This document shows positions 24,801-39,800 of a DNA stretch of 64,000 nucleotides, piece after piece. The stretch comes from Amaurobius ferox. Lineage: Eukaryota > Arthropoda > Arachnida > Araneae > Amaurobiidae. How positions within the stretch are numbered: the stretch's first letter is position 1; each line of letters begins with the position of its first letter. Location of the stretch: assembly GCA_951213105.1 (NCBI GenBank), contig OX578152.1:96098568-96162567 (forward strand), written 5' to 3'. A program made the translations under genes and the position numbers. The notes under the pieces were generated by a model. That model did not search any database and had not been told where the DNA came from. It saw nothing but the letters and a program-made list of their open reading frames with translations.

Positions 24801-27800
24801 ATCATTTGCTATACAGCTGCTGCCATACGATTTTGCAGTTTAAAGAATCACATACTTTTAACAATATTTATTTAGATAATTATTTGCAGCTTTTACTATC
24901 AAACACAAAATGTTGTACTAATTTGGCAATGCTCTACAACTTTGTAATTGACTTTTTCTCTGTCTGAATGGGAGCAAAATAGCCCTCATAAAAAGGGGGT
25001 TAGCCCCTTCGAACGTTGTGTTGTCGTGTAGTGCCATAAGGGTTTCTATGCAGCTGCATTAAATAAAAAAGTGATATCTCTCTTGGTTCTCGAAAAGTTT
25101 TTCATGATACAGATTTTCCGACACCCTGTATTGTATTTAGCAATTTAACTCATATTGTGTTCAGAAAATTGTTGAAAGTGGTATGGATATATTAATACTA
25201 TTTTAAAGGTGCTTTCATTTTGATATATTTGATCAAATTTCATATATTTTGTACATTTGTTTACAAATGTGACAGGATGTTTTATTCTTCAGAACTGCCT
25301 GTGAAGATAATTTTGTATTGCAAGAACATTGATTCTTATGCTTATTTTAAGGAGAATTGAATTAAATGTTTTAATAGAATGTTTTGAATAACAATCATTT
25401 CGAATACTATAGGAATTTATACATAATTGTGAATTTTAAGTTTCTTTACATTATATATTTTGTATGAAGAATAGACATACTGCAAGTTCGGAATGAGAGT
25501 TAGAAAAGGGGTATTTTTGATAGGGAGGTATATACTTGTGCAAGTTTAGTATTTTTAGACATATCAGTTCTAAAATTGAGAGGGTTAAGTTTAAAATGAT
25601 TTATTTTAGGCGTAGGTACGACTGGGTGGTCATACTGGCATATCGCAGCTGAAATACACATAGACGAGTCCACTGTGCAAAGGATTTGAAGAACATGGAT
25701 TGAAGAAGGGCATGTGAATTGTCACAGTAGTACAGACCAATCCAGACTTACGTCAGCATGCATTGATTGACATATTCGAAGGCATGCGGTGGCAGCCCCA
25801 TAAACGACGACTGTCGACATTCTGCAGAATTTGTAGAGTACCATTGGATGTTCCAATATCAGCGAGAACAATTTCTCAATGATTGGCCGAAAGCGGCTTG
25901 CACTCAAACTGTCCTTTAAGAAGACTGCCATTGACGACAAGACACCGACGTCAGAGATTGCAGTGGCAATAATAAATTGATATCAGTTGATTTGTTAAAC
26001 TTCCTATTGTCATATTCTTAGATTTTAGGCATTTTAAAGCACGAAAAGTGTTACATTTTGATTACTTTTTTTGCAATAGAATAGGTTACTTTTGGTTACT
26101 TTTTTAATAATTTTGGTTACCCTTTCAACTTTTTTTATAGCTTGAACTCAGTTGCAGCTTTTCTTATTGTAAATTTAGATATACCTTGTTTCAGTAGCAT
26201 AAACTTGATCCATTTATTTTTTGTACTTAGAAAATTCAATTTAGTATATTATTTACCAGATATTCTGAGCAATTCTTCATGTTATTTTTATGAAACAGAT
26301 TGTTGCTTTTTTCAGCTTTGCAAAGTTGGAATAGATCATTGTTTTATCCAGCTCTGCAGAGCTTTTTGTCAAATTTTATGGTGTGATCTGGAGTAATTTA
26401 TAGAGATCAAGATAAAACTGACTGTTTAGTGATTTATTTGAAATACAAAGTCTACACTTTGACCTAATTGGAATCACTTTGGAACAAACTGCATAGACTA
26501 TCCAAAGAACCTCTAGTAATAGCTTTGGAATATTGTCTGTGGTACAAATTGTCAGTATTTGATTGTTCTATTGGTACAAATTATAGCCAGTATTTGATTG
26601 TATTATTTCTGTGGTATTCATGGAATTTCTGTGGTATTCATGGTATTCATGTGGTATGTATGGAATCTCTGAGCAGCCTAATCTAACATTTCCCTTTCAA
26701 TTTCCACACATGATGACGATGATGGAGGAGTGGTAATACCTCATGTTCATACTGAATTTTGACAAGGAACTCTGTTGAATTAAAAAATAAAACCAACTAT
26801 CTGTGCCATGAAAGTGGCACAAGGAAAGCATAGAATTGTTCAGAATATTCAATAACTTGCCAAATTCTGGGTGCAAGTATGAAATGAAATTCAGCCAGTT
26901 TAATACTATGCAGCTGAAACAAAGTAATTTTTAAATCCACAATATGCAAATTGCCGACACGGTGGTCGAACGGTCAAGGCGAGCGTTTCCAAGCGATTGT
27001 TCGACTGCCGCGTTGTGGGTTCGAGTCTCACGTAAGGCATGGATATTGTGTTGTTGGGCGCAGTGTGTTTCGCCCCCCTCTAGTGCGCTTGGGGCAACGT
27101 CCTAGGATGGCTAAATGGTTCACGTTTCTGGCCGATGTATAGGCGAATGATGAAAGTCAAGTGTCTGGTCATGTGAAAAAAAAACAAAAAACAATATGCA
27201 AATTCTGTAAGATATTTGAATGCTTTTGGGAATAGTGTAGCTCTCTGGATGCAAATTGTGCGGACATGATTATTTTGGATTAAAATATTTTCTAAAGTTT
27301 TATTTATTTGATTTTTACAGGGGATCAATCAGGATACAGCTTGGGATGTACCCTCTTCTCCCCACCTAAGCCCCAAAGAAGGTAGTACATGGACAAGCTC
27401 CACAAGCACTGGTACTGAAATTTGGGAGAACAATATTCGTCATCACATCAAAAGTGCAAGTGATAAACCACCTGCACAAATGCGGGAGCCATGGGGACAT
27501 ACTCCATCGACTCACATTGGGGGTACTTGGGGTGAGGAGGACGATGATGATGATGAAGGAGTAGTGATACCTCCTGACTTATATGCTAATCCTCCCCCAA
27601 CTAATTCAACCTGGAGAAATAAAAGCAATACTGCTGTGTGGGGAGGTGGTAATACAGTGGAAAATAAATCCTGGGGAAATCAAAATCATACTCCAGCAAC
27701 TCACATTGGTGGTACTTGGGGTGAGAAAAATGAATATGACTTTGATGATGGTGTGACTATACCTCCTGATATAGTATATCCTCCCACCAATACTACCTGG

Positions 27801-30800
27801 CGAAGTAAAAGCAATAGTTCTGTGTGGGGAGCCAATTCTGTAGAAGGTAAATCTTGGGAAAAACAAAACAGCTCAATTAATCCACCGAGTTGGGGAATGG
27901 AACCACGTAAGTATCCATACTTTTGTATTTTTGTCATAGTTTGTGGATAAATTAATTTGTTGACATTAATATGCATGTGGATCGTTTTTTGAAAATATGG
28001 TATTGTCAAGTTTTGTCCCCTGAACCAATATATTCCAAATATTTTATATTGTTTTCTGGTGGACATTATATATTGTTTCCTGGTGGACTCATACATGTTT
28101 AAAACAAATGGTTAAAAATTTCTTACTGTGTTAATTTTTATAATAATAAATAAAAAATTGCATTGTCCCTGGAGTGAGGGAATGATGTCAAAATCAGAAA
28201 ATATTGTAAGATAGCTGCCAATTCTCAAATTTTTACATTTTCTCCCGATTTCCTGAAAAACATGAAAATCTCCAGATTTTTAGATTATTTTGACCATAAT
28301 CCCTTATGTAGGGAAGTTTAGAAAAAAAATCCCTAAAATTTGTGAAAAATCGTTGCAAGTTAAGAATTTTTGAAAGAAGCAAAGTTTGCAGATTCTTCCA
28401 CAGATTCTGCTTTTCACCCAAAGAATTTTATTCTTTCTGTGGGGGGAAAATATGTTCAGATCAAAAGTTTTCCCATTCTTTCCCTGTAAGTAAGGAGCTA
28501 GCAAGTGGCTACCTTTTGCAGCAGTATTGTAAAAAATCTGATGTGGGCAGCACATGACTTTCCTTATATAATGCAATGAATTTACTACTTTTACAGTAAA
28601 AAAAAATAGATTACTTTTATAGTAGATATTTATAGTCTTTCCAAGATATTGAATTTTCATCAATGAGTCATTACTTTCATTGATTTAGCGTCATTTTTAT
28701 CCATTTGTCGAATTTTTCGTTAATTTAGCAACATTTAAAAAGTCGCCAAGTTGGCGACATTTCACCAATTTTGTCGCCAAAATCTCGTCAAACGTTATGG
28801 ACTGAGAAATAAGTTATTCTTACAGCCGATAAATGATTATTGGCGTTCAAATATAAAAGTATTAATCTAAGTATATTTTTTCGTGAATGGAACGAGCTAG
28901 ATCCACGAGAATGATGTCACCAAATTTATCGCATGGTATTACATAGGAAAAGTGAACATGTTTCTCAATAGGAAATATTTTTTTTTTTATTTTATATGAC
29001 TTTTTGATAACTTTTTTGAAAAATGTGCAATATCTCGAGAACGGTTCATGTTAGCGTTCTAAAATTTATGTCAATCGTTTTCTAATGAAAAATTACATAA
29101 GAAACCAATGTCTATTTGCGTAACTTTATTAGAGGTTTTGATTTTTTAAAGATTTTATTTCAAAATTTCACTCTGAAATTTAGGGGGGTTCTGAGCATTC
29201 GATTGTGTATAAAAACAATAGGCTTCCAGTGTTTATGGATTGCAATTTTTGTACCAAATTTTGTTCAAATCGGTCCATTCATTCGTCAGTTATCGTCTCC
29301 ACAGACTCACTGACACACACACACAGACATCACTTCAAAAATGTTCGATTCGTGATCAGGGATGCTTGAGACATGCTCTCCTGTTGGAAACTCTAATTCG
29401 AATTTTCGACCCCGTCACAATACTTTCCTTATACATTATGTATATAAGGAAAGTAAAAACTGCATTTATATACAATCCTCTGCATATTTGGCTTAATTGT
29501 GTAAATATTTTTCAGTTTTGCAATCTGTTTGCATCGATTAAATTTTTATAATTGTTTCATGTTTTATATGTAAACTATTTTCTACAGTATCGCAAAAAAC
29601 TGCATTTGTATGCTCTCCTTGGTATATTTCATTTGTGAAAATATTTTTTACTTTTGCAATCTGTTTGCATTGATAAAAATTTTTGTAATTGTTTTGTGTT
29701 TTACATGCAAAAACTATTTTTCAAATATATAATTGGTGAAATGAAGGACTATTTTTCTGCAGCATAGTGAAAAACTGGTTTAAAATGTAATATTTTGTTC
29801 AATTGTGAAAATATTTTCCATTTTGCATGAGGCTCCAGGTTCTGCAAAATACAGGTACCCCAATAAAAAAGCAGAAGACAGATACTGTGTAACCAGTAAA
29901 TGTACTTTTACTGTCAAATAAATGTTAGCAAGATGCAGTACAAGTAAAAGTGGTTATAAACAGTGTTTATACATTAGAAATATCAGAATAAACAAGATAA
30001 GAAAAGTAAATCAAATATAAAAACAATCAAATATCAAATATTTTTTAGCTTTGTTATCAGTGCCTGAAAAATTTAATTTAATATTTTATATTAAAGTATT
30101 AAGATCTGTAACATCTAAATCTTGGTGTTTATGTAATTGGTGAAAGTGAGATATTTTAGTTTGATATAATGGAATAATTAAAATTTCAAAAAATATATAT
30201 TTCAGTTTAGGTTTTTTCATTGATAGATTTAATTATTATATTCCTAATAGAGCTGATACATTTTTAATTCCATTTTCTAATTTTAAATTTATTGTTTGCC
30301 ATTAACAAGATTTAAAGTAAATGAGTGTTCATCACACACTTTTTAAAATGATTTAACATTTCTTCTTTTCTGATATTTCTGTAATTTCATACCTGTTGTT
30401 ATCACCTAAATATTAAATAAAATTACTCAAAAATGCCAAATATGCCACTATTGCTATTATTACTAAGGTATTTATAATTTTGTTAATTTTTTATTTATTT
30501 TTATTTAATTCAGATTAGATTTGAGATTATCCCTGTACCTACTTACCATATTTTATTAAGGAAAAGTAAAAATGCCTACTCAAAGTAAAAAATCTCCCCC
30601 CCCCCCCCCTCTTAGCCCTTACAAAATTTTAGATACACTATAGGGATTTTGGCACGATGTGAAAATCTCCCTAATTTTCTATTCCCTAAGGTTGACAATT
30701 ATGTTATAATTAACAGCTTTTTTTGTCCAGTTGTATATTTAAGAGATTCAAAATCTATAATACATTGGTTGGGGACATTAAAGGGATTTAAAAGCAGTGT

Positions 30801-33800
30801 TTGAATTATACCTCTACAAACTGATTATTACCTGTAGTGATCTCTGAGGAAATTTAGAGAAAGTTTTTAAACATATTCGAAAAGTGGCCTACTGTTAAGA
30901 TCTCTAACTACTGTGAGATAGATCTTCTAACTTTATATAATTTGGAAAGTTGAAAATGAGTAAAATGCTTTATTTTGAAGAACTTAAAGCTTCCTAAGGT
31001 GAATTTCAGCAGCAGTGCTCCAAATTTGAGGATTTCAGTACATTTTTATTTGTTTAGTTGCCCGATTATTTTTTATTCTTTTCATATTTTATATATTGAA
31101 ACCTCTGCACATGAAAACTTCAAGTTCTTCAAAGTAAAGCACTTCATAACCATTCTTTCCTTTCGCTAGAAGTTTCAAGGGAGGATCCTCTCTTTTCCTG
31201 AGCGTTTCTCTTATCACTCGCCCTTGAGTCCAGCTATATCTACTGTTGCTGACAAAATCTGTAAAACATTTCTTCTATTTTGTCTACAGCTGAATTTAAA
31301 TTTCTATTTTTTATACAATTTTGAATTGAATTCTTTTTTTCAATTGTTCAATTTGTATCATACTTTGGTTATGAAGATAATTTTGTATATATAGCTCCAA
31401 ATATGCTTTGACAAAATATGTTTATTGGTTTTGAAATATTGATGCCTACACACTGAAATCAGGATTAGTGAGCATAGCGAACAGTAGGCAGGGTCCCCCT
31501 TGTTTGTAAAAAAATAATCTCAGTTTAAGAGTGAAATTAAGGTCTGGTCACTGAAGCTTACATATGGCAACTAAGTTAATATATTTTAGAAAAATATATA
31601 TCTAAAAAATATATAATTAAAAAATATATTTCTAAAATATTTTAGAAAAATATGTTAGAAAATCCACAGTGACACCAGCTTACCACAATATAACTTAGCA
31701 CCCCCCCCCCCTACTTTTGTGTAAAAAAAAAAAAAAAAAGTTTAAAAAATTTTTTTCCAGAGAATTATGGGCTGTTGTGTATGGAAAATCAGAGTTTATG
31801 ACAGGCACCCCTTTATTTATCAGGAATTTTTTTAATGTCTGCTAACTTCCATGTTTAAGAAGATGTTAAATGTTAGAATCTTATTTCCATTGCTGCAATT
31901 ATGTTCCCACATTGCCTGAAATTTCTTTATATTAAACAAGAAAGATCAATCATGCATAAACCATTGATTATGAAACATTTTCCAACTCTAATTTTATTTA
32001 AACATCTCTAAAATGCGATACATTCTGTGGTAATATTTTTAAAATTATCACAATATTGCAATAATTAAAAAGTCTGCCATTAAATCGTCTGCTTCTCTAT
32101 GTAAAATCAATGAATGTTTCATTCATATCCATATTGCAAACTCCAGAGCAAAATAATTTTGCGTTAAAAAAATTCAGCAATTCTTATACAATTCATCCTA
32201 CAGCCTAATCTATTTCCATTCTTCATACATGAAAATTAGGTTTCGTTGTAGAAATAATCAAAGTTTGATGATCATTTAAACTCAAATATATTGTAATTGT
32301 GTTGTTTCAGAATACAGATTCACAGAAATTAAGCAAAAATAAAGTGGTTTTAGAATGGATACAACACTAAATATAAATTAAAAAGAACTTTTAAAATCAT
32401 AATTTTTACACAAGATGGATGGCATTGATCATTCAAACTCAAATATATTGTCATTGCGCTGTTTCAGAATACAGATGCACATAAATTAAGCAAAAGTAAA
32501 GCGGTTTTAGGAGGGATACAACACTAAATATAAATTAGAAAGAATTTCAAAATCACGATTTTGACACAAGATGGATGCCATATTTTATTTTAAAGTGGGT
32601 CACGTGATCTCTTCGTATAATGGTCTCCTGATCTCTTCATATAAAGGGTATAATTATTATTTTAATTTTTATTTAAGGACTACTGAATATATTTTGCTAA
32701 AATTTTTTATATATATTTTATGGAATAATTTGAATATTTCCTAAAACTTTCGAAGTAGTTTATGAATTTTAAATTAACTTAAAAAATGTTTGAAAAATTA
32801 GGTCCCATAGGGTTCAGTGCATTTCATTTTTTCAACCCGGGTTCAATCAAAACTAATTGGGTGATATTATTCATTTATATTCCTATAGGTCCCACAGACC
32901 GTCTAAACAACATACTAAAATTTCATTTTGATAAAGTCATTTTTACGGCAGTTATCATGCTAATGGACAGACAGACAGAATTAACAAAGTCATAAACACT
33001 TTTCAACTATGTTGTAAAGTGTTAAAAAAAAGTAGCTGCTGCCTCAGCTGTTTGATAAATTTCACGTTTCTTGAGTTTCTCTGTCACATACTGCAAAATC
33101 TATAGTATACAAAATTATAAAATTTGGTGCATGTGTAAAGAAATATTAGTGGAACACACTGATATAAATCGTTTTTCGATTTAAAATTTAGGTTAGTAAA
33201 TATTTAATGTAAAAGTCAAAGAGTATTTGAGCTGCGATTTCGCATCATGGACATACAGACAATAGCAAGACCTCCAATTTTTGTTGACATGTACCTACAT
33301 AGCTGAATTTTTGCAGGATGAAACCCCTTTTTTTTAAAATTTCGATATAGTTAATGAGTTATTCAATTTTTATGCACTTTTGGAGTGAAAATTTTCCTTC
33401 TCAACTGCCTAATAAGATTTAATTGGTAGAGATAATTTCTGCTAGCTTCTCTGTGTTTGGTTTCTGGCAGGAGCCTCCTAGTTGTAAAAAAAAATTATAA
33501 TTCCTATCAAACTCAAGATAATTTTCAAGGAAAAGCATGATTTTCCTGTAAAATATTGGAAATAGATATATTGGGTAAAATTTTTTATCATTGTAATATA
33601 TAGTTTGACAGATTTCTCTTCCACATTTACTTTTTATACTAAATTACTTAAAACCAAATTAAAACTTGCAAAAAAGGCTAATTTTGGTCAATGATTTCTA
33701 TGTTGATGATTTACAGTGTCAAAACTTAAATAGCACTGACAGAAAATTGAAATTTAAAGGAATATAAGTTAAAATATATAGTTAAGAGTTATAGTACCTT

Positions 33801-36800
33801 ACATTTAATAGAATTTATAACTAAACAAAATTTTATTTAATACTAAAACTTGCAAGTTCAACAGTCATAAAAAAATTCAATATCCAGTCATATTGACCTG
33901 CCCTGTAATTTTATGGTGTTGAACTATAAACTAGTTTTTACCCTTTCACTTTACATCATATTCATATCTGTAATTAAATAGGTTTAACATTCTAAGTTTA
34001 GTCAAAATTTAATTGAGAATAACACATTTTGTTATGATCATTTTATTCATGAATTAGAAAAAATTTCTGATAGTTTGCACCAAAATAAAAGTGATAAAGA
34101 GTTTGATATTCTTTCTGTAATCCTGAATAATGAAATTCCGATTTATGTTTTGCAGTACAGCAAGGTCTCAATAATCTGAGTTCTGCTTAATCCAAGTCCC
34201 AAGGTCATTAATAGAATTTTTCGGTGTGTTTTTACCCTTAACATGTGTTTTTTTGACAAAAGCATATTATTTTTTTGTCCTTAATATGATGTCTTATAAA
34301 TCATTGTTTAATTTATGTTTGATGTCATTTCATTGATCATTAAAAATTATTTCTATGGTATTTAGGTTCATATTTAAGTTCACTTTTATCAAGTATCATG
34401 CTCATATTTTGAAATTCCACTTAAGACTGGTTTTCAGTAATCCAAGTTGGTTCCAGTCCAAATTACCTCAGATTATTGGGACTCTACTGTGTTCCGTTTA
34501 TATCCATGAGGGATTACTCGATTTTAAAATCATAAAATGTTTACGTAGTTTGATACTTTCTAATTTTTTTTATTGCTTACTAATTTCAACTGTAGACAGC
34601 TAGACTAAAGTTTGTTTTATATGTTAATCTTTTATTTCAGCTCCCATTCAAACAGCTCCTCACCACTTGCCTTTAACAAATGAGAATAAAAATATAGGTA
34701 ATATAGGTAAGTTATTCTGAAATATGTTTTTAAGTTGCTTTCATAGATCTTACTGTTGTAAAATTATAATTGGAATAAAGTGCATCCAGTTATTTTTAGA
34801 TAAATATGATCTCTCCTTCAATATTACAAATGAAAGAATATGCTGTGAATTGGGGATAGGGAAGCTCTGTTTTACAACCTGCAGCATGATGTTTTGTGAC
34901 CTTCCAATAGGTGTAACATTTAAAACATGATTTTATTGATTACAGTATGAGAACAGGGGGAAATTGCCTTATAAAATAAGAAAAATATCCTAAAAGCTAA
35001 AAACTTTAAATCTGTATAAAATATATAATTTTTTTTTATAAAAGATTGTTATGTTTAGCTTTACTGATAGATTGTATTTCTAGTCTAAAGTAGGTGTTAA
35101 ATTCCAAAAAATTGAAATAGCTTAAGAAAGAAAAAACTATAAATACCTATCCCATATTCACTTTTCACATCCATACATTGGAATTGCATTTAATTATTGG
35201 ATGTGTCTTAATGTTTTCTAGTGTGCACGAACATCTACTGCAGTAAGTAAGGTCAACTGAAAAGCATTTCTCAACATCTCTGAATATGATTACAAAGCAA
35301 TCCAATTATATTTAAAAGCACAGTAAATATGACCAAATCTTATTTTATTAAATGAACCTTTAATGATTAAAATTCTACCAAAATGTACTAAAAATCCTTT
35401 ACAAGCTCCCCCTCCCCATAAAATTTGAACAATGCTCTATAAAGGGGAAACTTCAAAATACAAAAACATGCAAATGTGATCAAAGTGTAGGACATATAAT
35501 AAACCTTGTTGGCTGCATGGCTACCAAATATTCCAAAATTGTAATTCTTAAAATGGTTTATTAATTAATAGATAGATAACCCTGATAATTGTCAGGTTAC
35601 AGTGAAGTACTTATCTGTAAATGAAACACATATTTAGGTTGCCATCAGTAAACCCATATTTTCAAAATGCGTTTCCCCAAATATTAAATTTAATAAGGCA
35701 TAAGCATAAGGCAGAGGTCGGATTAGCAACATCATGAAAACATCAACTTTATATCAACAACTGAAACATCAACTTTATCCTGTGTATCTTTATTGTTAAC
35801 ACATATAAAGTAGAAAAATCTGAGCTATTTTAGTAATTTGAATCTATTATTTGGTCAATGCCTTTTCACTGCAGACAATGTAGCACATTCTCAAATGGAT
35901 AGGTTCTGTTTGACTTCTGAGAGCATAGTAACATTCAAAGCAAGCTTCTCTATTAAGCATAAAATATTTGCTGGAATTATTACAATGTCGAGTTTTGATA
36001 TTCTTCTCCAAAAGGCCTTTTTTGTTGTTTGTTGAGATCTAAACCATATTTCAGAACTGTTTCAGAAATATTAAAATTTCACCTTCAGATTCACCATTAG
36101 TTATATTCTCTTCTGCAATAGCATTCAGCATATTACTGCTTGTACCTAGTTTACTGACTGTACAAATAGCAGTACTTTAATTAAAAGTAGTTTTTCTTTT
36201 TATCAGCACACTGGCTTTTTATAAGAACGAATTATCGAGTATTGTGAGGTCTTAAATATGCACCTGCTACTTAAATAATACAGAAACAGATAACAGCCTC
36301 AATTTCTAAATCATTCGTTTTGAACCAATATTATTCCCAGAACCAAAATGATTCCCATGGTCCATTTTTTTCATGGAATTATCTAGTGTTGCAAGGTCTT
36401 AACCACCATGCCAATTAAACAATGCTGGTGTAATACTCCCTAAATAAGTTTCTTTGATATGCAATAAATAAGCATGACACAAATAAATGAAAACACTTCA
36501 AGTTGCAAAAAAAGAAAACATTCCTTTACCCAATAAGTAGAATTAAAAAAAAAAATTGCTATCTCTGTGAGTTTTCATCTGAGTGAAGTCAAATTTTCAG
36601 GGAACACTAAAATATTGAAATAATTATATATTCCAAAATATGAAAATTAATCTTTTAAACCGGCACACTTTGTGCACTATGCCCGTACAAGTACACCACG
36701 GCCATGCATGGGAAACAGGAACTGGTGGCCTTCAATTCCCATCAACCCTGCCATCCATGCCTAATATCTGCAAACATATGTGAGTTATTACATTTCTCCC

Positions 36801-39800
36801 ATTCAATATGCAGGGATGTATCTAGAGAAATGTGAGTGGTGGTTGATTTTCCAGAACAATTATAATTGAGAATATAAAATTTCAAAACAAGCTTCACGTT
36901 AATTCGCAAAGACAAACAGTATTAGTATTGTATACTTTTATATTAAAGAAAAACATTTGATAAAATTGAATATAACTTTTTTTTAAATGTAATTATAATA
37001 TGTATATTTTTTTGGATGAGTGGTGGTCGGCAATTGAGTGGTGGTCGGAAATTCTGAGTGGTGGAAACCCCGACCACCACCGACCACTGTAGATACATCC
37101 CTGAATATGACTATTTCTTATGACTCCCTACTAAAACACAATACTATACCATTCTCTAACATAACACAGTTTATTTATGCTCTCCTAGATCGACCCTCTA
37201 ACAAATACATTTATTAAGTTTAATACCCCAAACTTTTTTTTATCGAGTTTTCAATATCTGGTCATACCATGTAGTAAATCTCTCTCTAATTTCATAAGTC
37301 ATACAATTCAGCAACAATAAATCTGTTTATAAACAAAGTTTGCATTAATTGCATTGTTTAAAACATGCATATAAAGGTAAAGGAGGAAGCAAGTCTCTCT
37401 AACTCCGTGGTTTAAATATTCGTATTTTGAAATTTTAAATTAGGATGACCTCTCAATATTAACTTGCCTCTTCAACTGACTGGCAGCAAACAACTACACC
37501 TTTTGAAACATTTAATGAATGAATGCAATTAAAGTGATTAATTGCATTCATTCATTCAATTTATGCAGGGATTAAATTCTGGACAATGCTGGATAAGTTT
37601 TCCAATTTTATGTAAATGAAATTAATTCTCATCTTGTATAATGATTTAATTTAATGTTCATTTCTAATGCTTGCAACCCTTTGTGAACATTGAGATTGTT
37701 GAGAATAAATATTTGAAATTTGAGATTTAATAGATTAGTTTTTCAACTGCAGAGTGAAAATAAAATTTTATGAGTAAAAATTTTATTTGAAAAATAATTT
37801 TAATTGGCTTGGCAGAAGTATAAAAAAGTGCAGAGTAACTCCCCATATTTGTGTTTTTATGTTGTTAGTAGAGTAATAACTGTGTAAAACTCAAATAAAT
37901 TAATTTTTAAATCTTTTGTCTCTTAAAGTTCTACTTTTTGATTCAGAGAAAGCAAGTTATAACTCTAATATATGTATAAATTGACTAAATAATTTTAATA
38001 TACATTTTTGCTTAGCATGTTCTTAATTTTATTTTTAGATGATGCTGGTCCTGAGAATGCTGGTCCTTGGGGGGATCCTTCTCATAAACCTAATCGTTCA
38101 TTTGGGAATTGGTCACCTGTTACTGGGGGCAATAAAAAAATGACCCCTTCCGGTTGGGAAGAAACTGCTCCGGCTGCTGGACAAGGCGGGCCTAATTACG
38201 ATGATGGTACTGCTGTTTGGGGAAATCCTGTACACCAGGGCAAAGTCTCTCACTGGAAGGAAATGCCGCCTACTAAACAGATGCCCAATTGTGGTATACC
38301 TCCTGGCAATATATGCCAAAACAACAATCCCTGTGCTCCTCATGCTGGACCTGGCATGATCCGTTTACCTCAGGTGGGCACAAATTTGAACAAAAATGAC
38401 AATTCATGGATGAAAAATCAGACTTTGAACCGCAACCTCAACTGGTCTGAAGTGCCGAGTCACCGAGATCCCACTGGGCACAGGATCTGGGATGACATCC
38501 ACAATCCCATTCAAGACAAAAGTGTGCCAGGAACTCCTAATACACCAAATAGTGCCTTTGGAAATTGGGGTGAATCAGGACATCCCATGGGAAGCTACTG
38601 GGGGCCCAAGTCCAAGAGCTCGAATTGTAACTGGGCTGATGGTCAAGTGGATACTAGTTCATGGGGTGGTCCTCTGAAACAGGTAATTTGCCTAAAAGAA
38701 AGTTCATTTTAAGAAGTCCTGAATGATGCAGCAAAATATTCATGAATAGATTTGCTTCTTTTATTCAATTGCCATTTCAGTTTTAATCACTTTGTAAGTT
38801 AAATCTCTGTTACACCAAGCACTTGGCTCATGTAAATTTTATACTGTAGAATTTATCACTTTACACCCTTTTATGGATTATGATTTATTTTTCTTTATTT
38901 CATAATCATGCAATCGATGTAATGAGAAGGCTTTATTATTGCTAAAATATAAGTTATGACCTTTCTAAGTCTTAAATTAGTTGAGAAAAAGGGCCATCTA
39001 GTTACATATATATTTAAGAAAATTATTAATTTAAAGGGATTTTAATAAAAAAAATTCAAAAGTTTGTAAACAAATTTAAACTCTTTTGGACAATGGCTCA
39101 TGGACTATTTATGCTTATTTGAAACTGAAAATAATTACATAGTGTATTTCTTTGATTTTGAGAAGTGCCCCTTTTCTCTAAAATTGGTATGCTTCTTATA
39201 ATGATAGTATCATGCAATTGCTTTCAAAAAGTTTCCAATTGTCCTCTCAGAAGGAGCCGTCTTTAGAAGAAAAGTTACTATGGGATTAGAGTGATAGGTA
39301 TAAACAGTGCACATGATAAATTTTTCTATTAAGTCATTAGTTGAGTATTACATTTTGATTTAACATTTTTGATTTGGTTACAACCCTGAGAAAATGGAAT
39401 TGTGGGGAATTTGAAAACAGCCAAAAGTTGGGAATTCTAGCTAGCTTTAACTCATTTTATAAAGTTCTATTAGCATATTGCGCTGTAAAATTTACATGTC
39501 TTCGACCAAGCATGATATATCAAAGATGCAGTGCATTTGGGAAATTTAATTAAATTGCTTTATTTTATTTATTTTTATTTTGCTTATATTTGAGAAATTT
39601 TAAAACTGTGAAAACTCCATTCAGTCGGTTAATTTAATTATGCCATTTAAATAGAATCTAGGATATGGCATTAACCCATTAATACCCCAATTATTTTTTT
39701 TCAGTTTCTTTTGTAAAAATAACAGATTTTGCTAATTACGAAGGATGAATCATTATAGCTATTTTCAAAATAACCTATATCATTTAAGAAATACAGATTC

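Larger units (their letters stand above)
13553..25440 (+). repeat. Dispersed repeat family R1, copy hosting the nested transposons
   Basis: Begins near TATAAATAAAATTGAAAGTC and carries CATCACGGGAGAACAGC, then ~350-bp tandem units containing ACAAATGTGACAGGATGTTT and CATATTGTGTTTAGCCAATT. It is split by the Tc1/LINE/Copia nest (14472-24054) and by a mariner MITE (24323-25128). Reverse copies lie at about 40150-41553 and 53850-54950. No protein is preserved. A Helitron-type origin is possible but not shown. Confidence 0.65.

Noticed and set aside
26953..27040. Functional tRNA gene
   Set aside because: A- and B-box-like motifs are present, but the anticodon stem does not pair and a SINE body, A-rich tail and target duplication follow.
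34355..34930. Open frames around the small gw exon
   Set aside because: Hydrophobic random-looking translations from AT-rich intron and MITE sequence.
36660..36780. GC-richer patch as a SINE or RNA gene
   Set aside because: No A/B boxes, tail, target duplication or stable fold that I could identify.
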